This document shows positions 38,001 through 53,000 of a DNA stretch of 64,000 nt, piece after piece. Below the pieces are notes generated by a model. The model had not been told where the DNA came from and searched no databases. It saw only the letters and a list, made by a program, of their open reading frames with translations. The stretch comes from Valencia hispanica (Eukaryota > Chordata > Actinopteri > Cyprinodontiformes > Valenciidae), in assembly GCA_963556495.2 (NCBI GenBank), contig OY747705.1, positions 4,345,501 through 4,409,500 on the forward strand, read 5' to 3'. Both the position numbers and the translations under genes were made by a program. Position 1 is the first letter of the stretch. The number at the start of each line of letters is the position of its first letter.

Positions 38001-41000
38001 TTCACACCCTCCTGAGTGCGCCCACACACAAAGGAGGAAACTTTGACTTTCACTGTTTGCTTTTTCCTTTAATATCACCGTCTCATCTTGTGTTTGTGGA
38101 ACTGTGTCTCTGCAGATTGCGAGGAAGCGTCACAAGGTGATCAATACGTTTAAAAGTCCTCTGGGGCAGACGAGGCCTCCTCCCCCGCTGAAACACATAG
38201 CTTTGATGCCGCTGTCGCAGATTCGCAGAGTGCTGGATCTGCAGGACACTGAAGGTAACACACATTAAGCATTAACCCCCCACATACATTTTTATACATT
38301 GATAAACCTGTACAGATGCAATTAGTCTTATAAACGGCTATGTTATTCTGCTAGGCCGTTCTATTCAGTTTCCACTGCATATAGTCAAAGGCCTGCATGT
38401 AACTGGATAGAAAAATGTACTCTCTAACGTACCAGTCCATCTAGGATAGGATTTCTCTACTGGTAACTTCAAGATAAATTGGAAATATTTGATTGAAATA
38501 AGCCAAGTAGTCTGATTCATGAAGAAAACGTTCTCGTAGCCTTGTTAAAAACAGAAAATAAAAATAAAAAAAACTTTTAAGGTTGCTTATCTGTTTCTAG
38601 ATTTTTGTAGACCTATTTTCATAGAGCGCAGACCTCCACAAAGACAGCGCAGTCCTTCCCATAGGGTGATCTGGATCATCCCCAAAATCGAATCACTTGC
38701 TCCTGATCACCATGTGGACATTTTCTAAAAACTTCATCCAAATCCATCTACAACTTTGAGTTATGTTGCTAACCATGAGACAGACACAGACTAACAAACC
38801 CTGGTGAAAACATAACCTCCTCGGCAGGGGTAAAAACATGGTTTATAAAATATCAATACTTTGTGTTGCCCTGAGCAGTTTCAATTTCAAAATTTTAACT
38901 TGTCTATCTTTTTTTGAAAGGCCTTTCCTGTTGAGGAACCAGTCTAGTTGCTGCAGTAGTTTCTTTTTTATCTCCAGGAACTAATCAGACAAAGTGAGCT
39001 GAAATCTACCCCAGGAGAAACCTTTGGGTATTGAACTAGGATGGACTCTAAACTAAAGATGGAGCTTTGTAGCAGGAGTATGCTGAACAGAGTATTCCCA
39101 GAATTCCGTTTCAGTCATCTCTAAGTTTAACTGCCACTGTAGTTCATATTTTCTGTTAACTTTAAATTACACAACAGACGTTCTGTATTTTTGTTCGTGA
39201 AAATGACCTTTAATCTCAACCAGCCAAGCTGAATATTACTCTGCTTTACAGAGTTTGCATTCAAATTAACTATAAGAATCCACTAACTTTAGTCAAAAGT
39301 TTCGATCAAAGGAAGCATGGACTTCCGCTTTTAGAGTCGCCACGGAGACTGAGAGAGAGGGTACCTATTTAAACAGGTTTTAACAGGAACAGAACATTTG
39401 AAAATGTTTCTGTTCTGAGATCCATATCACAAGACGATTCCCAACTCTTCAGTTATGAATCACTCACCGATTTGTAAGACTGAAAGAAGCAGACATCCTA
39501 CACCGTGTGTGTGTGCAGGTATTCCTCCTTTGACCCATTAAGCCTGGTTTATAAGTCGAGTCGCTGTCACTTCTGCCTCCCAGTCAGGCAGCAATAGGCC
39601 CTGTGTGCTAAGTGGGCATTTAAATACAAGCAGCAAGAAGTGGACCTTTTTTCTTTAGTGAACATGTCTAGAAAGGCTGGGAGGATGTGTTAAGTCATCA
39701 CTTGTTCTAGTAACAGCAGAAAACTCCAGCTTTGGAAGAAAACGTTGTGTGGTATACACAGGCCCTTACTTAACAAGCACTGTCCATTTTGTAGACCGTA
39801 CAGTTTACATGGGTTTCCTGGATGACCAAGGTGTTCACCACAAGTGGATAAAGAACATAAATAGAATGTTTCATCATGCCACAATAACTAGCATTCAGAA
39901 TAGCAAACAACTAACTTAAACCTAGCTATAGCAGCTGGCAAACGGTAGCCTTGTAATGTTTACACTGTGCAACTCATATCAGCTTCTAAGCTGGTGTTTA
40001 CAACTTTCAATGCAACTTGGCCCCAGTGCATGGGAAATACTGTTGTCTGTTAAGGTCAGATGTCTTAATAACAATCTATGAACCACAGAACTGAGGTTGC
40101 TGCTGATTTAAAAAAAAACCACTTATGTTACTTAGCTTAACATTAGCCATGGGGAGACGGTGTTTGTTTACCTACAGCATATACAAATAGGCCAACTGCT
40201 TTAGTATTAGAAGCACAAGTAAAAGTAAAATATATTTACATGTAGCAACATCCTGTGGAATCATAAGTCCAGCGATTATCAGATTGCTAATTTCTGCACA
40301 CACATCGTAGCTATATAGTGTTTATCATTAGTCTATCTCCTTATTAATCGTTCCTGCTTATCGCTCAAACAAAGGATTAATTCCTAAATAGTATAGGTAT
40401 TCATTTAATATACCTTTAACATTTACTGGAGGCCAATGTCTAACATCATCAATCCAGGTATTCATCTTGCTGTCTCTGTATAGGGTTTTAACTATCCATC
40501 GTGCAGACGTCTGTGATTGGTCAGTCTAACCTTAGCCCCAGATCATTCCACCAGAACGGTGCTCTATAGTCGATGTAATTAGTAGTCAAAGAAGCTTTTG
40601 GCCACTAGATTCTTAATATTGTAACTCCAGTTTATCTAATCTGGTCTTCTGGTGATTTTGAACACCAGGATGTGTAGAGAACAACAAAACAGACCGCTGT
40701 TTATTTGTTTACATGCGTTTTTAGAGTATTCAATTCAAAAATTCTTTATTGATCCCAGAAGGAAATTAGGTGTTGGTATAGCTCACATAATTAATTCTTT
40801 AAGGAGTTGTTGTAGATGATGATGGCTGTGGGCAGGAAGGATTTCCTGTAGCGGTCTGGATTGCAGCGAAACTGAAGAAGCCTCCGACTGAAGACGCTCT
40901 GTTGTTGTATGGCAGTCTCATGAAGAGGATGCTCAGGGTTGTCCCTAATTTTTTATGAAGAATCCTTCGTTGCATCAACATTTCCAGATGTTCCACAGTC

Positions 41001-44000
41001 GTCCCCAGAACAGAACCAGCCCTCTTTATCAGGTTGTTGAGCCTTTTTAAGTCCCTGGCTCTGAAGCTGCTACCCCAACAGATGATGGCTGAAGAGATTA
41101 CACTCTACACAACAGACTTGTAGAAGATCTGCAGCATCTTGTTGCAAACCTTGAAGGACTTAAGCTTCCTAAAGAAGTACAGTCTGCTATGTCCCTTCTT
41201 GTAGACGGCTTCACTGTTCAGTCTCCGGTCCAGTCTGTTGTCTAGGTGAACTCCGAGGTATTTATACTCCTCAACCACCTCCACTTCTTCTCCCATGATG
41301 GAAACAGTGTTTGATTTATCCCTGTTTCTTCTCAAATCTACAATCATCTCCTTTGTTTTGTTCACATTCAACATAAGACCATTGTTTCCACACCATGTCA
41401 CAAAGGGGTTCAATGAGCTGCAATTCTAGTAAACATCACTCTCTGTCGGCCATTGCTCCTTGAGTGGATGTGCGTTTACAAACTAAAGAAAATAAAACGA
41501 CGTGAACCAGAGACGTAATTGCAATGGTAGGCAGACCTAGCCTGGCTTTCGCCCGACTAAGTATAAGATTGAACTTAGTCTGGGGAGTCTGCCATGTAAT
41601 TTCTACTGCACAAGAGGCGTGACCAACGGGCATAGTTCAAATGACTCTGTACGCAATTGGATAGAGCATTCACCAATCAGACCATCGATTCAGGTGACGT
41701 ACTTTGCCAACGACGCGAAACTCCAGACAGGAAACTTGTCAACAAACGTGGATAATTTGTAGGATTGCGGTCTGCAGAAGCACCAATGGCAGAGAACCTT
41801 TAAATCTTATAAAACAGCTGCGACAGCAGTGTCAACGGATAGCTGTGCTCTGGTGGCTGCCATGACCAATGTAAACAACAAGCAGCTTGCCGACTTTTCC
41901 ATCGCTTCTCTGACGTCATCGTTTTGAACCCACCAATAGCGCGCAAGGCGGATAAGCCCGGTTGTGATTGGTTCCAGAAAAACTGGATAGACCGTAGCAG
42001 TAGTTTATTGTATGCGTTTCCAGACTGATCTGCAGGGCAGAATCAAACTGCCGTCAGATCAGGCTGGTGAAAACCAGGCTAAGGCAGACCCGCCAGAAAC
42101 GGTCTACACCTCTGCCAAAAACCGTCAGTGTAGTGCTCTCTTCAGGTTAAAACTCTACACTGCACTTGAATTTGAATCGGGCATTGCTACTCTCTCCCAC
42201 GGTGGAGTATAAAAGAAGTCTGGTCTCCACCCATGCCTCCTCCACAAAACCTCCCTCCCTTTCCCCTCTTTGCTTTGGTGATGGAAGATTACTGTGAGCG
42301 TGCGTGTGATTAGCAACTCTGTGGCTGTGCAGTGTGACATGCTCTCAGACCGCTTATTCAGCGCTGGGCTGCTTGTGACAGTCTATGCCTGTATGACGTT
42401 GGCTTTTGGTGTCTCACTGGAGCAAGACATCATACAGTCTGACCCACTGAAAAAAAAAAGAAATCAAAGTTCCAAACCTGAACTCAGTAATATAAGATAG
42501 ACCTTTATTGTCCAACAATGGGGAAATTCTCGGTGTAGCAGCAGCACAGTGGATAGTTAATAAAGAATAAATAATTATAATAACAATAATAATATAAAAA
42601 CTATATACAATATATGAACAATATTTAACTGAGTCCTTGGCGTGTGTGTGTGGTCTACAAGGAGCAGTGCTTGAACACTTTTCCAAGTGGTGAAGACAGC
42701 CGCACGAAGTGCATCTACTGTCTGGAGCTGTTGTCCATTTTTGTAATCTTCCCTTGCTGTCCATCCCACAATGTTCTCCATTAGATTTAGATCAGAGAGA
42801 CATTCACGATGGTCCAAAAGTAGTTCCCACGGAAACGAGGGCCCTCTGTCATGAGGGATGCTCTCTGCAACATCTGGACATGGCCAGCGGCCGTTTGATG
42901 CTCCTGCTCCTCCTGAGGCTCCATTGTTCCACCCCAGACCATTATGGCGCCTCCCCCATTGTGGCAGATAGAAAACATCTCAGGTGGGATCTGCTTGTTA
43001 TGTCAGTAACGTTGGAAACCATCAGAACTGTTGAGGTTAATGTTTTCTCAATAGAGAATAAAGCTTTCTTCCACCTTCCAATGTCCCATGTTTGGTGCTC
43101 TCTTTCAAAATCCAAACGGTCAGTTCTGAGGCGTTCAAGGAGACGAGGGCTTTGAAGACGCTTTTTGTCTGATGGTTATGGAGCTCCAGTTGTCACCAGT
43201 AACTGCTTTAATTTTGATCAAGGATCGTCCAGTGTCTTGAAGAACTGCCAACTGGTTCATTTGGCTCAGTGCTGGTGACATTTTTTGGGTCTTCCACTTC
43301 ACTGCTTTGTTCCATAACTTCTGTTCATATGCTGCTTCTTTTTTTTTAGCCTTTTGGGTAAAATTTTTACATTTAAGGGGTTAAAACATTTCTCATAGGC
43401 TTTACTTATTAAAGATCTGTGGGTAATGACAAACTGTTAATGCAGGTTTTGTATCTGGTTTTAGAGCTAAACTGCTCTGAAATTCTCATAAATATTCTGA
43501 CTGGCAACTCCAAAAACGGACAACTCCGACAGATTAATGACTCCATGTAATCTCCTGGGATTCCTTACATAGAAAACTAGCTAAAACTTTAAACTGATTG
43601 GAATGTTTGTATAGAAATGACTTTTACTGTAAAGTGCCTTGAGATGACATCTGCTGTGAATTGGCGCTGTATAAATAAACTGAATTGAATTTTCCTTCCT
43701 GGCAGTTATGAATCGGGATCTGAGTTTTCCTTAAAATTCATTCTACCTCTACTTTTTCTCACGGTTGGAGTGGCAGTACACGACTTTTAAAAGTTGATTT
43801 GCATTTTCACACCTCATGCTCTTCAGCTTTGTAATTATTCCTTCCTGCTCTTCTGTTTTAACCCATTTCTTCTCCATTATACCATCTCTACGAGTCTTGT
43901 CTACACTTTTGTCATGTTCTCCTCTGGGTTTTTTAAAACTGATATATACCTTTACATTCCTTTTGTCCCTTTTAATTAAATCTAAATTCTCCGTTCTGCT

Positions 44001-47000
44001 TGCCTGTCAGCGTTCCATGCTCCTCACTCTTGTTTTCCTCTTGTGCTCCTCAGACTGTGTAAATGCATTCGCCTTGGTGGTTCGCCCCCCCACCGAACAG
44101 GAGAACTTGTTGTTCAGCTTCCAGCTGGCTGGAGAGGAAACGGTTAAAAGTGATTGGCTGCGTACTCTGTGTCGTCATGTTGCCAACACCATCTGTAGAG
44201 CTGATGCGGTGAGATGTCGCGCTCACAAAAACACACTCTTCCCCACACACACAAATTAAGGGAAAGAAAAATTGTGACACACTGAGACAATGGAGAAGCT
44301 GTGATAACTCTGTCATCTTCAGCAACTTGTTTCTCCACACTTCAAACTAAAAAAAGTTTTCCTCACAAAAAACAAATTGATGTTGTGATGTTCTAATTTT
44401 TTTCACAGTCTGGAATAAAAAGTATTTTCGAACACATCCTGACAGTTGTGGGTGAAGGCTGAGAAGAACATGTAAACACAGAATTATGTGTGTCAAATGT
44501 TTGTTAAATAATCGTTTTCCTTACATGTAGCTCCTAGCAGCCCACCTGTTTACAGCCAGAGGAAAGATCAGAATAACATTGTTGTGACACTTAGTGTTTT
44601 GGGCCACTTCATCTAAAAGTGTTGGAGACTACTGTTCTATAGGGTGGGCTATCTGTTAACACGGTTGGGTGATAATGATCATGAAACACTTTGATTCCTT
44701 TACGGATGAGATAAGATCATGAGTCTGTCAGCTGATGAAACTTTTTTTTCCCAGTAAAAGCATTAGAAACGGTCCATAACTCGAACTGGATGGAGACTTG
44801 TAAGATGACTATGATACCGCTAGGAATCGTCATAGAAACAAATGAGCATGCCACCAGCTATCACATATCGGATGTGAAATGATTTCAGTTGAGGTTTTAA
44901 TACAGAGGACCACACCGACTGTATTTGTTGTTCAGCTTATTGCTCAAATAAAAACTTGTGTTGTTTTTGTTCATTGGAATATGAGACAGTCTGACTAAGC
45001 TGGGACTAAGAAACATGAATTGAGCCACAGCAAAGCTGCTGTATTCAGCCGAGCAGGCAGCAGGGGGCGGTGTCGTCTTCTGTTGGTTCTGTCGCTTCAC
45101 AGCTGCATTCCTAATTCTTTTTCACTGGGTCAGCGTTGCAGTGTGAATACCAACAAGACGAAGCTTCTTGTTAAAAAAATAACCCTCTGCAGAGACAAAT
45201 TTCCCTCTGTAGGTGAGCTCTGCCTCACATCCTGCTTATTCTTGTTTGTTCTGCTGTATCCGTCTGCACTGATTACACCCTCCAGGTTTAGATTGATCAG
45301 ATTAAGTTTAAAGTTGTGTTCATTTTTATCTTGTAACCAGGAGGATCTTATTCAATGCACAGAGCCAGACTCACTGCAGGTTACCACAAAGGATATGGAC
45401 AGCACACTAAGCAAAGCATCCAGAGCCATTAAGAAGACCTCAAAAAAGGTAATAGTTCGTTCATTTGACTGCAACTAGCAGCTGCAAACCAGTACACCAC
45501 ATATATGCTGAGCTGCCAGTCTCTCTTCAGAATAGAGCCTTACTTTTAATAATGAAGTCCAAGTTAAGATCACTTCATTCCTAAAGTTGGGAGGGCTTTG
45601 TGTTTATGCAAACAAAATTCACACATTACATTTAGTCTTAATCAAGACATTTCACCTCTCTTCCTCAAGTCAAGTGCAGGAAAAAAAAACCTATTAGCAG
45701 CTTTACTTGTTTCCAGAAATGGTTGAAGTATGTGTTCAGAGTGGAGTTTCATTATTTAATTTTAATGTTTGGGGTTACCACAATTCTAAATTGTTAATTC
45801 AATACCAGTACCAAGAAAAAAATTCAATACCATGAGGGTGCAACATTTTATGAATGCACAGGCTTCTTTCTACTTGAGACGAGGAACTATGATCAGTTTT
45901 AGGATGAAATTTGCTTTCGCTTTCTCCGGTGTTTACAGACACATTCTTGGGCTGAGGTTATCATTACTAGATATTAATTAATCTGTACCATGAGGTTTTC
46001 AGTGATATTGTTGTTGTGTTTTTATATCCATTTTTGTGTGATGTGGTTGTATAGATCTTAGTTCACAATGTTTGTTTTGTTTTGTCAATGTTCCTTTTTT
46101 TTCTTTTCTCTGCCGTCCTGTGGGTATGGAGGCAGACTTCAATGTTTTCCTGTGTTTTCTTTGTTCCTTTTCCTCTCTTGTATTTTCAACTCACCCTCTC
46201 TCTTGACTTTGTTTCCTACCTCTATTCATCTTCTTTCTTTCTTCCCCTTTGTTTTCGGTGTCCATAACATCAGAAAATAAAATTCACAGCAATTCTTAAT
46301 AAAGATTTCTCACACATATATATCAAGTGGAGTACTATAGCAAAAGCTGTAGTGCTCCGCTTGTGACAGTAAATCTGTTGGGCTTCTACTTGGTACTCGG
46401 ACACCAATTCTGCTGGCAGTGTGGCAGACACTGTCCAGGCTATGCCCTGCCTTTTGCCCCTTTGACTGCTGGAGATGGGCACCAGTAACCCTGCAACCCT
46501 GCAGAGGATGGCCGGGTATAGATGATGGATGAATGTGCAGCAGGTGCTTCTGTAATTAAACATATAAATTAAACTTGCACATTAAAGTTTTCTTTTCTTT
46601 TTTTTGTTGAAAAAATAGAAATTTGCTTGCACACAAAACCAATAAGCAGAAGGCAGCTCAGCCCCCATGCACCTTGGATTTAGTTGTACATAGGCCTGTC
46701 ATGATAACAAATTTTGCTGGACGATAAATTGCCCCAGAAATTATTTAGATAAATGATGATATTGTCATTTTTACACCATTCTCAATTAATAATAATGCAT
46801 TTACACACTCTGAAAAATCAATAAAATAAAATTTCTAAAGAACATTAACCATGGCAGCTGGAAGACATTTTTAATATCCAATATAAATTGACAAAACAAC
46901 CGAAACAATAAAAAAGGGATGAACTCTGTAAACAAAATTGCCCTTCAAAAATATGAATCCCTTGGTTCAGACAAGAAAAACAGGCAAAACTATCGGTTAT

Positions 47001-50000
47001 CAGTTTACTAAACAAAAAGAGCAAACTAACAACACTGTTTGAATAAAAAAAGGTAATCCCTTATTACTCTGCCACTACGGATATATAGACCATAAAGGCC
47101 TTTTCTCATCCAGTCTCTTTAGTAAAAAGAGGGAAACGTGAGGAAAACAAGCATGCAAATGGAAATGATCAAGGCTGTGAAAATTATTGAGCTCATTTGA
47201 ATTTATCATTCGATTAAAATTGATTTGTGAAAGACCTAGTGCAGATGGCCAGTCTAGTTGGTAAAAAAAAATACACATTAAGTGAAATGCTGTTCACTTG
47301 AGCAGCTTGTAAGGTTTTAGATCACCCACTGTTACTTTTAAGAAAAACTAACAAAGACTTCTTCAAAACAGAAATCTGACCTTTCTGCTGTTGTGTTTAG
47401 GTAACGAGGGCGTTTTCTTTCACGAAGACCCCCAAGCGTGCGATCCAGAGGGCCTTCTTGGCTAACACCACTCCGGATGAGAAAAGCCAGAGGCTGAGCT
47501 CTGAAAACAGAGTCTGCAGCAGCTCAACGTTGGCTGTAAGTTTTTATTTTTTTATGAATCTATCAGGCATTATTATTATTATTATTAGCTTGTTACTTTT
47601 TATTTTATGTTTGTCATTTATTAACATGGATATAGTTCTAATGCGGCATTTCAATTTACTTAATGGACTTTTTGTTGTTGAGCTTGACTCAAATCGTCGT
47701 GAGATCAAAATAAAATAGAGCAAGCTATTCCTCTTTATGCAAGTGAAGTCAATCTTTATTCGTCTGTTTGTTTTTATAACCGCTTGGTGGATGTGTGTTG
47801 GGGCTTATCATCTTGTAGACAAATCAAGCTTTTTCAACCTTTGCTACGCCGTTCCTTGGACAAGATTTCACCTCTTGATTCATGAGAACGGACCTATGTT
47901 CTAGGTGTTGTTGTCCAAAACAGCTGGCTGATGTGCTTCAATTTCTTTACAATATTTGCTGTGGAAACTTTTTAAGAAAGGCAATAAGAAGATGAAGCAT
48001 CATGGATCAAGCTTCATACACACCCTGAGGCAATCCTTCTTCCTGATGAGTTTTGTCTTGCCAATGATGACAGATACTTATGAAAGAAGACATCCTGAGT
48101 GTTGAAAGTCAACATTTCCACCCTCACGGAGCTGGAATATCCTAGCAGTGAAAATGCATCGGTTCCCCTCCTGCAAACTATGTCAAAACAATGTTTCTCT
48201 GGATTCTCTAATTCACACAGTTGTTTCTACATCCAAAGGGAATGGCCTAAAGGGGGGAGGAAAGGACTGTGGCATCCTTTTATCATCGGTTTGGATTCTA
48301 CAAAACTGCTTCAATGCTTCAAACTACAGGAGAAATCCTGTTTTACTTGGAGGAACCATGTCTGCTGCTCACCTCCCCAGGAGTGAGACTATTTCCTCCT
48401 CTGAAGCTCTTTCTGAGGAAATCATTGTCATAAATATATTGTTAGTGGTCCTCCTTGAGCATCATGTCTAACCAGATCTAGTCTCTCTATTTTTTTTAGT
48501 TTTATGAGCAGCTCAACAGAAAGGGGGATAGGTCCAACTGCTCTGTCACTTTCACTGTTGGAGGGAAATGCATGGTTGCTCAGCAGAATGGCTGCCAGAG
48601 GTTTCAGACGGAACAAAAGGCTTCATGGGATGGGTGTCACAGAAAGACATGTCTGCTGGATGCTGAGGTCATTTCTACTTTGCTAAAGTATATAGCTTGT
48701 TATGAATCTCTGTTTAGACCCAGTTTGAGTGTGAATGCACACTGAGATTTGGTCTAAATTCTACAAAGTTAAAAAGTGCAGTCAATGTTTTCTCTTTTTG
48801 TCACACCTCTGTCCTTCCGTTAGTGCTCATCAGATCAGCGAGGAATATCAAACGAAGTCATGTTTCTAAGAAAAGCTGAAGTCTAAAATAAGGGGCCTTG
48901 TTTTGTTTGTAAAGTTTTGGCTTACATTCATGCAAAAAAAAAAACTCTGGGAAGATTAGATTCAAAGGTTCAGAACAGTTTAACAGAACAGTCATCTGAA
49001 AAGACTGAAACATGATCAGCTGGTATAAGAAACAAATAAGGAAATGTCAGTTGAAAATAAGGCTGCATGAGTTTAAGTAACCATCATATTGATGAATGTT
49101 TTTTTATTTTATTAAAACAACTTGCATCAAGTAAAGTATTTGTCTTTCTGTTTTGAGTTTGTTATTGAAGGAAATATTTCCTTCCTTTAAACAAGGATGA
49201 GGCTAAAGTCCTGTTTTCTGTAACAGTTTTATAGCAAACATGGACCCCAGGTAATTAGCAGCATCATTTTTCTTAATAAAACATTTTAATAAACTAGAAA
49301 AGCACTCAGAGCCCAGACCTCCACCAGGGCCACTCACCCCCACCCACCATGTTGCTATCCAATTCTAACTTTTGGTACTTTTCCAATAAAAGGTCTGTTA
49401 AAGAGATGCATGGCTGTGTTTATGCTGTCGCTGAGCTCTTCCAGCAGAGGGGGAAGATTGGCGCATGCGTGATTAATTTTCTGTGGATTTGCTGCTGTGT
49501 AATGTCAGCCGTCTGTGAACTCTCTGACATGGGAGAGGAGTCCACCACAGGTCAGTGGGTGGATACGTGCTTCATGTCGGATCAATCCCAAAATTTAATC
49601 AGTTCTTCCTGGTCCCATTGCGGACATTTAGTGAAAGTTTCATCGACATCTGTATATAACTTTTGAGTTATGTTGCTAACAGACAGACAGATGGGCATGG
49701 AAACATAAGCTCCTGGTGGAGGTAAAAAGTTGCTTCTGGTTTATGTTTGCTGGTGTGGCAATAAAAAAACCTGCTTTTGTAACTTTACGTTGCAATAATA
49801 GAGTGGCAGCAACTATTCTACAGGTGAAAAAAGGAGGCGGCCTGCACACTGCTAACAAAAAAGACTAAACTTTATTAGATAGCAACGTTTTGACCCTTCT
49901 GGGCCTTTCTGAAGCTTGAGAAATGGCCCCTTTTTGGGGGGGTCACTTCAGGAACCAAAACGGAGTACCTATATGGGGGTATGTACTCAGAATGGCCCTA

Positions 50001-53000
50001 TCGAGTCGCTCAGTGGGAACTGTGGTTACGTCGAGCTGATTGGTTGTAATTCAGAGGGAAATTAGCAGATGTCGCCAAACAACTGGCTTTGTAAAAATAA
50101 GAGTTGCAATAAGAGAAACGCAGCAACAAGCCCTGCTTCTTCCATGTCGATCTCTTCTTATTTCTGCTGTTCTGGGTGTCTTTTTGCGTTGATCAGTGAA
50201 GCTGCTTACTGCTGAAACTGTGTGATGTGGATGTCCTTAGCTGATTCCTTAAAGGGCTGATTGTGTATGGAGACACGGTGGCTGAGAGGAGCGGGCCAAG
50301 AGATTACCCCCTCAGAAAAAGATCTGGTTAAAAAACCCTGAAGTTCCTTATGTCCTGGATGACTGAGAATATACACCAATATAAAGCAAACAATCTATTA
50401 GTTGTACTGCTACAGTAAATAAAAGGGTGGTTGGATTTTATTTTCTTACGATCTGTCAGGGAAACAACCATCCTGCCCCTCACTCAAAGTAGGAGCGCAG
50501 TACTAAAATTTACTAGAAATCCTACAAAATAATGAAGCTCAAACCGCCTCCGGGTCTGACTCCGAACAACAGTGGAGTTTTGACGAGATGCTATAGCTTC
50601 AGCAAAGTCCCTCTGCAACTTCCAAGTAAAACATAAACAGACCTTTCTCCAACAGAATAAAATACATGGTTAATGTATATGTGTTGTATTTTTCTAAGAA
50701 TTTTTTTCTTTTAGATTCAAATGAAAGTTATTTCAATATGCTTGCCTTTTAGTTCAGTTCTACATTCCCTTTTGTTGTGCAGTCGAGGTATTGATGCCTC
50801 TGCTATGCAGTGTCAAGACCAGGGCCTGAATTGAGCTCTTGTCTTGCTTTGGCAGTGCCTTGATGGATCCTGGCATCACTGCAGCTGGACTACAGAGGTC
50901 AAGACTTTCTAAAATGAGTCACAGATGGAAGGTGAACCTTTTTAGACATTATGGGGCAAGTAGGGAGTGAAATTTTCCCTGTCTTGTCTCATCTTGGTCA
51001 GGTTATGGTTGTAAATGAGAACTTGTTCTCAAACGTAGAATTTGGTTGTCTGCATGGATAACACGTTTTACAGTATGAGGAGGTGCATATATACACAGTT
51101 TATTTTGTGGATTTGACAGTGAGGTGCAATATAGGGGAAAAAGAGCAGTCAGTGGAGGTAGTGTGATGTTTTTATATAATCCTGGAAAACCTTTGGTCAC
51201 ATAATTCATGTAGGTTGCTTTTTGACACCCAACTGAACTGATAAAATGTTGGAACTTCGTTGGAACACCTGTTAATTTGTTTAACAGAGAGAGCAACTGA
51301 GGTTGTTTAGGAAGCTAGACAGAGTGAAGTTGACTTGGTAAAGTTCAAATGAGTGATTGCGGGGTTGTTGGTGCCAGGCGGGCCGTTTGTAGATCAGCAG
51401 ATTCTGAAATACTCCAGTGAAGAACATACACTACTCACAATAAGTTAGAGATATTGTTATTTACAGGAGTGCTATTCCTATTTGGTCTGAAATTTAATGA
51501 AATAAGTAAAAGTATCCTTTGATATTACTAATATTGAATGAGAAGAAACACCATTTTCATTAGTGTAATATTTATTACCCCAAAAATGTAGATGATAACA
51601 AGGGTAGCCCCAAATAACACAAATTGACAATGTCAGTAGCGGGTGTTTCCACCATTTGCCGCAATGACAGCTTGACAGCGATGTCTCATGCTCCTTACTA
51701 GCCTCATGATGTTGTCCTAAGGCAATGCGTTCCACTCCTCCAAAGGTGCTACACACAGTTCTGCCAGGTCACGTTGGTGTGGGGTACGATCATCCAGTCT
51801 CTGCTTCAGCTGGTCCCAAACGTGCTCTATGGGGTTCAGGTCAGGGGACATTGCTGGCCGTACCATATGAGGCACTCAGACTTCCTAAAGTCGAGCTTTG
51901 AAAATTCTGGCGCAATGTGCTGTAGCATTATCATCTATGAAGAGAAAGTTGGGTGTGTGCTGGCGGAATTGGGGGATGATGATGGGTTCTATGATGTCTC
52001 TGAGGTAAGAACCTGAGGTGACTGAGCCGTCTACAATAACCAAATCAGTTTTGCGCTGACTGGTGATGCCTGCCCAGACTGTTACACCTCCTCCACCGAA
52101 GCTAACCCTGAGGACCCTGTTTACCTCGGCGTATCGCTCACCTCACCTTCTGTACAAGGTGACTCAACACTCGTCAGTGAACAGGATGGTAGACCACTGC
52201 TCCATTGTCCAGGTCACATGGTCTTGTGCCCAGTGCAAACGTTTACGGCAGTGTCTTGGTGTCAGTGGAGTCACCTGGAGTGGTCGTCTGGCATTCAAGC
52301 TACAGAGGTGGAGTTGGTTGCAAATGGTTTGTCTGGAAACCCTAGTACCCCTCACATCTCGTATGCGTTGCATAAAAATGGTTTCACAGGCAAGGATATT
52401 GTGGCTACTAAAATTGCACCTAAATCAACAATTTATAGGATTATCAAGAACTTCAAGGAAAGAGGTTCAACTCTTGTTAAGAAGGCTTCAGGGCGTCCAA
52501 GAAAGTCCAGCAAGCGCCAGGATCGTCTCCTAAAGAGGATTCAGCTGCGGGATCGGAGTGCCACCAGTGCAGAGCTTGCTCAGGAATGGCAGCAGGCAGG
52601 TGTGAGCGCATCTGAACGCACAGTGAGGCAAATACTTTTGGAAGATGGCCTGGTGTCAAGAAGGGCAGCAAAAAAGCTACTTCTCTTCAAAAAAAACATC
52701 AGGGACAGATTGATCTTCTGCAGAAAGTCTGGTGAATGGACTGCTGAGGACTGGGGCAAAGTCATATTCTCCGATGAAGCCTCTATCCGATTGTTTGGAC
52801 CATCTGGAAAAAGGCTTGTCCGGAGAAGAAAAGGTGAGCGCTACCATCAGTCCTGTGTCATGCCAACAGTAAAGCATCCTGAGATCATTCATGTGTGGGG
52901 TTGCTTCTCATCCAAGGGAGTGGGCTCACTTACAATTTTGCCCAAAAACACAGCCATGAAAAAAGAATAGTACCAAAACACCCTCCAACAGCAACTTCTT

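Noticed and set aside
42709..43155. A 148-residue + strand ORF as a gene
   Set aside because: It is antisense to a decayed Tc1 transposase that reads on the minus strand.
52218..52970. A 250-residue ORF as a novel fused protein
   Set aside because: It crosses the junction of two nested transposons: the first ~50 residues are antisense of one transposase and the rest is another Tc1 transposase.
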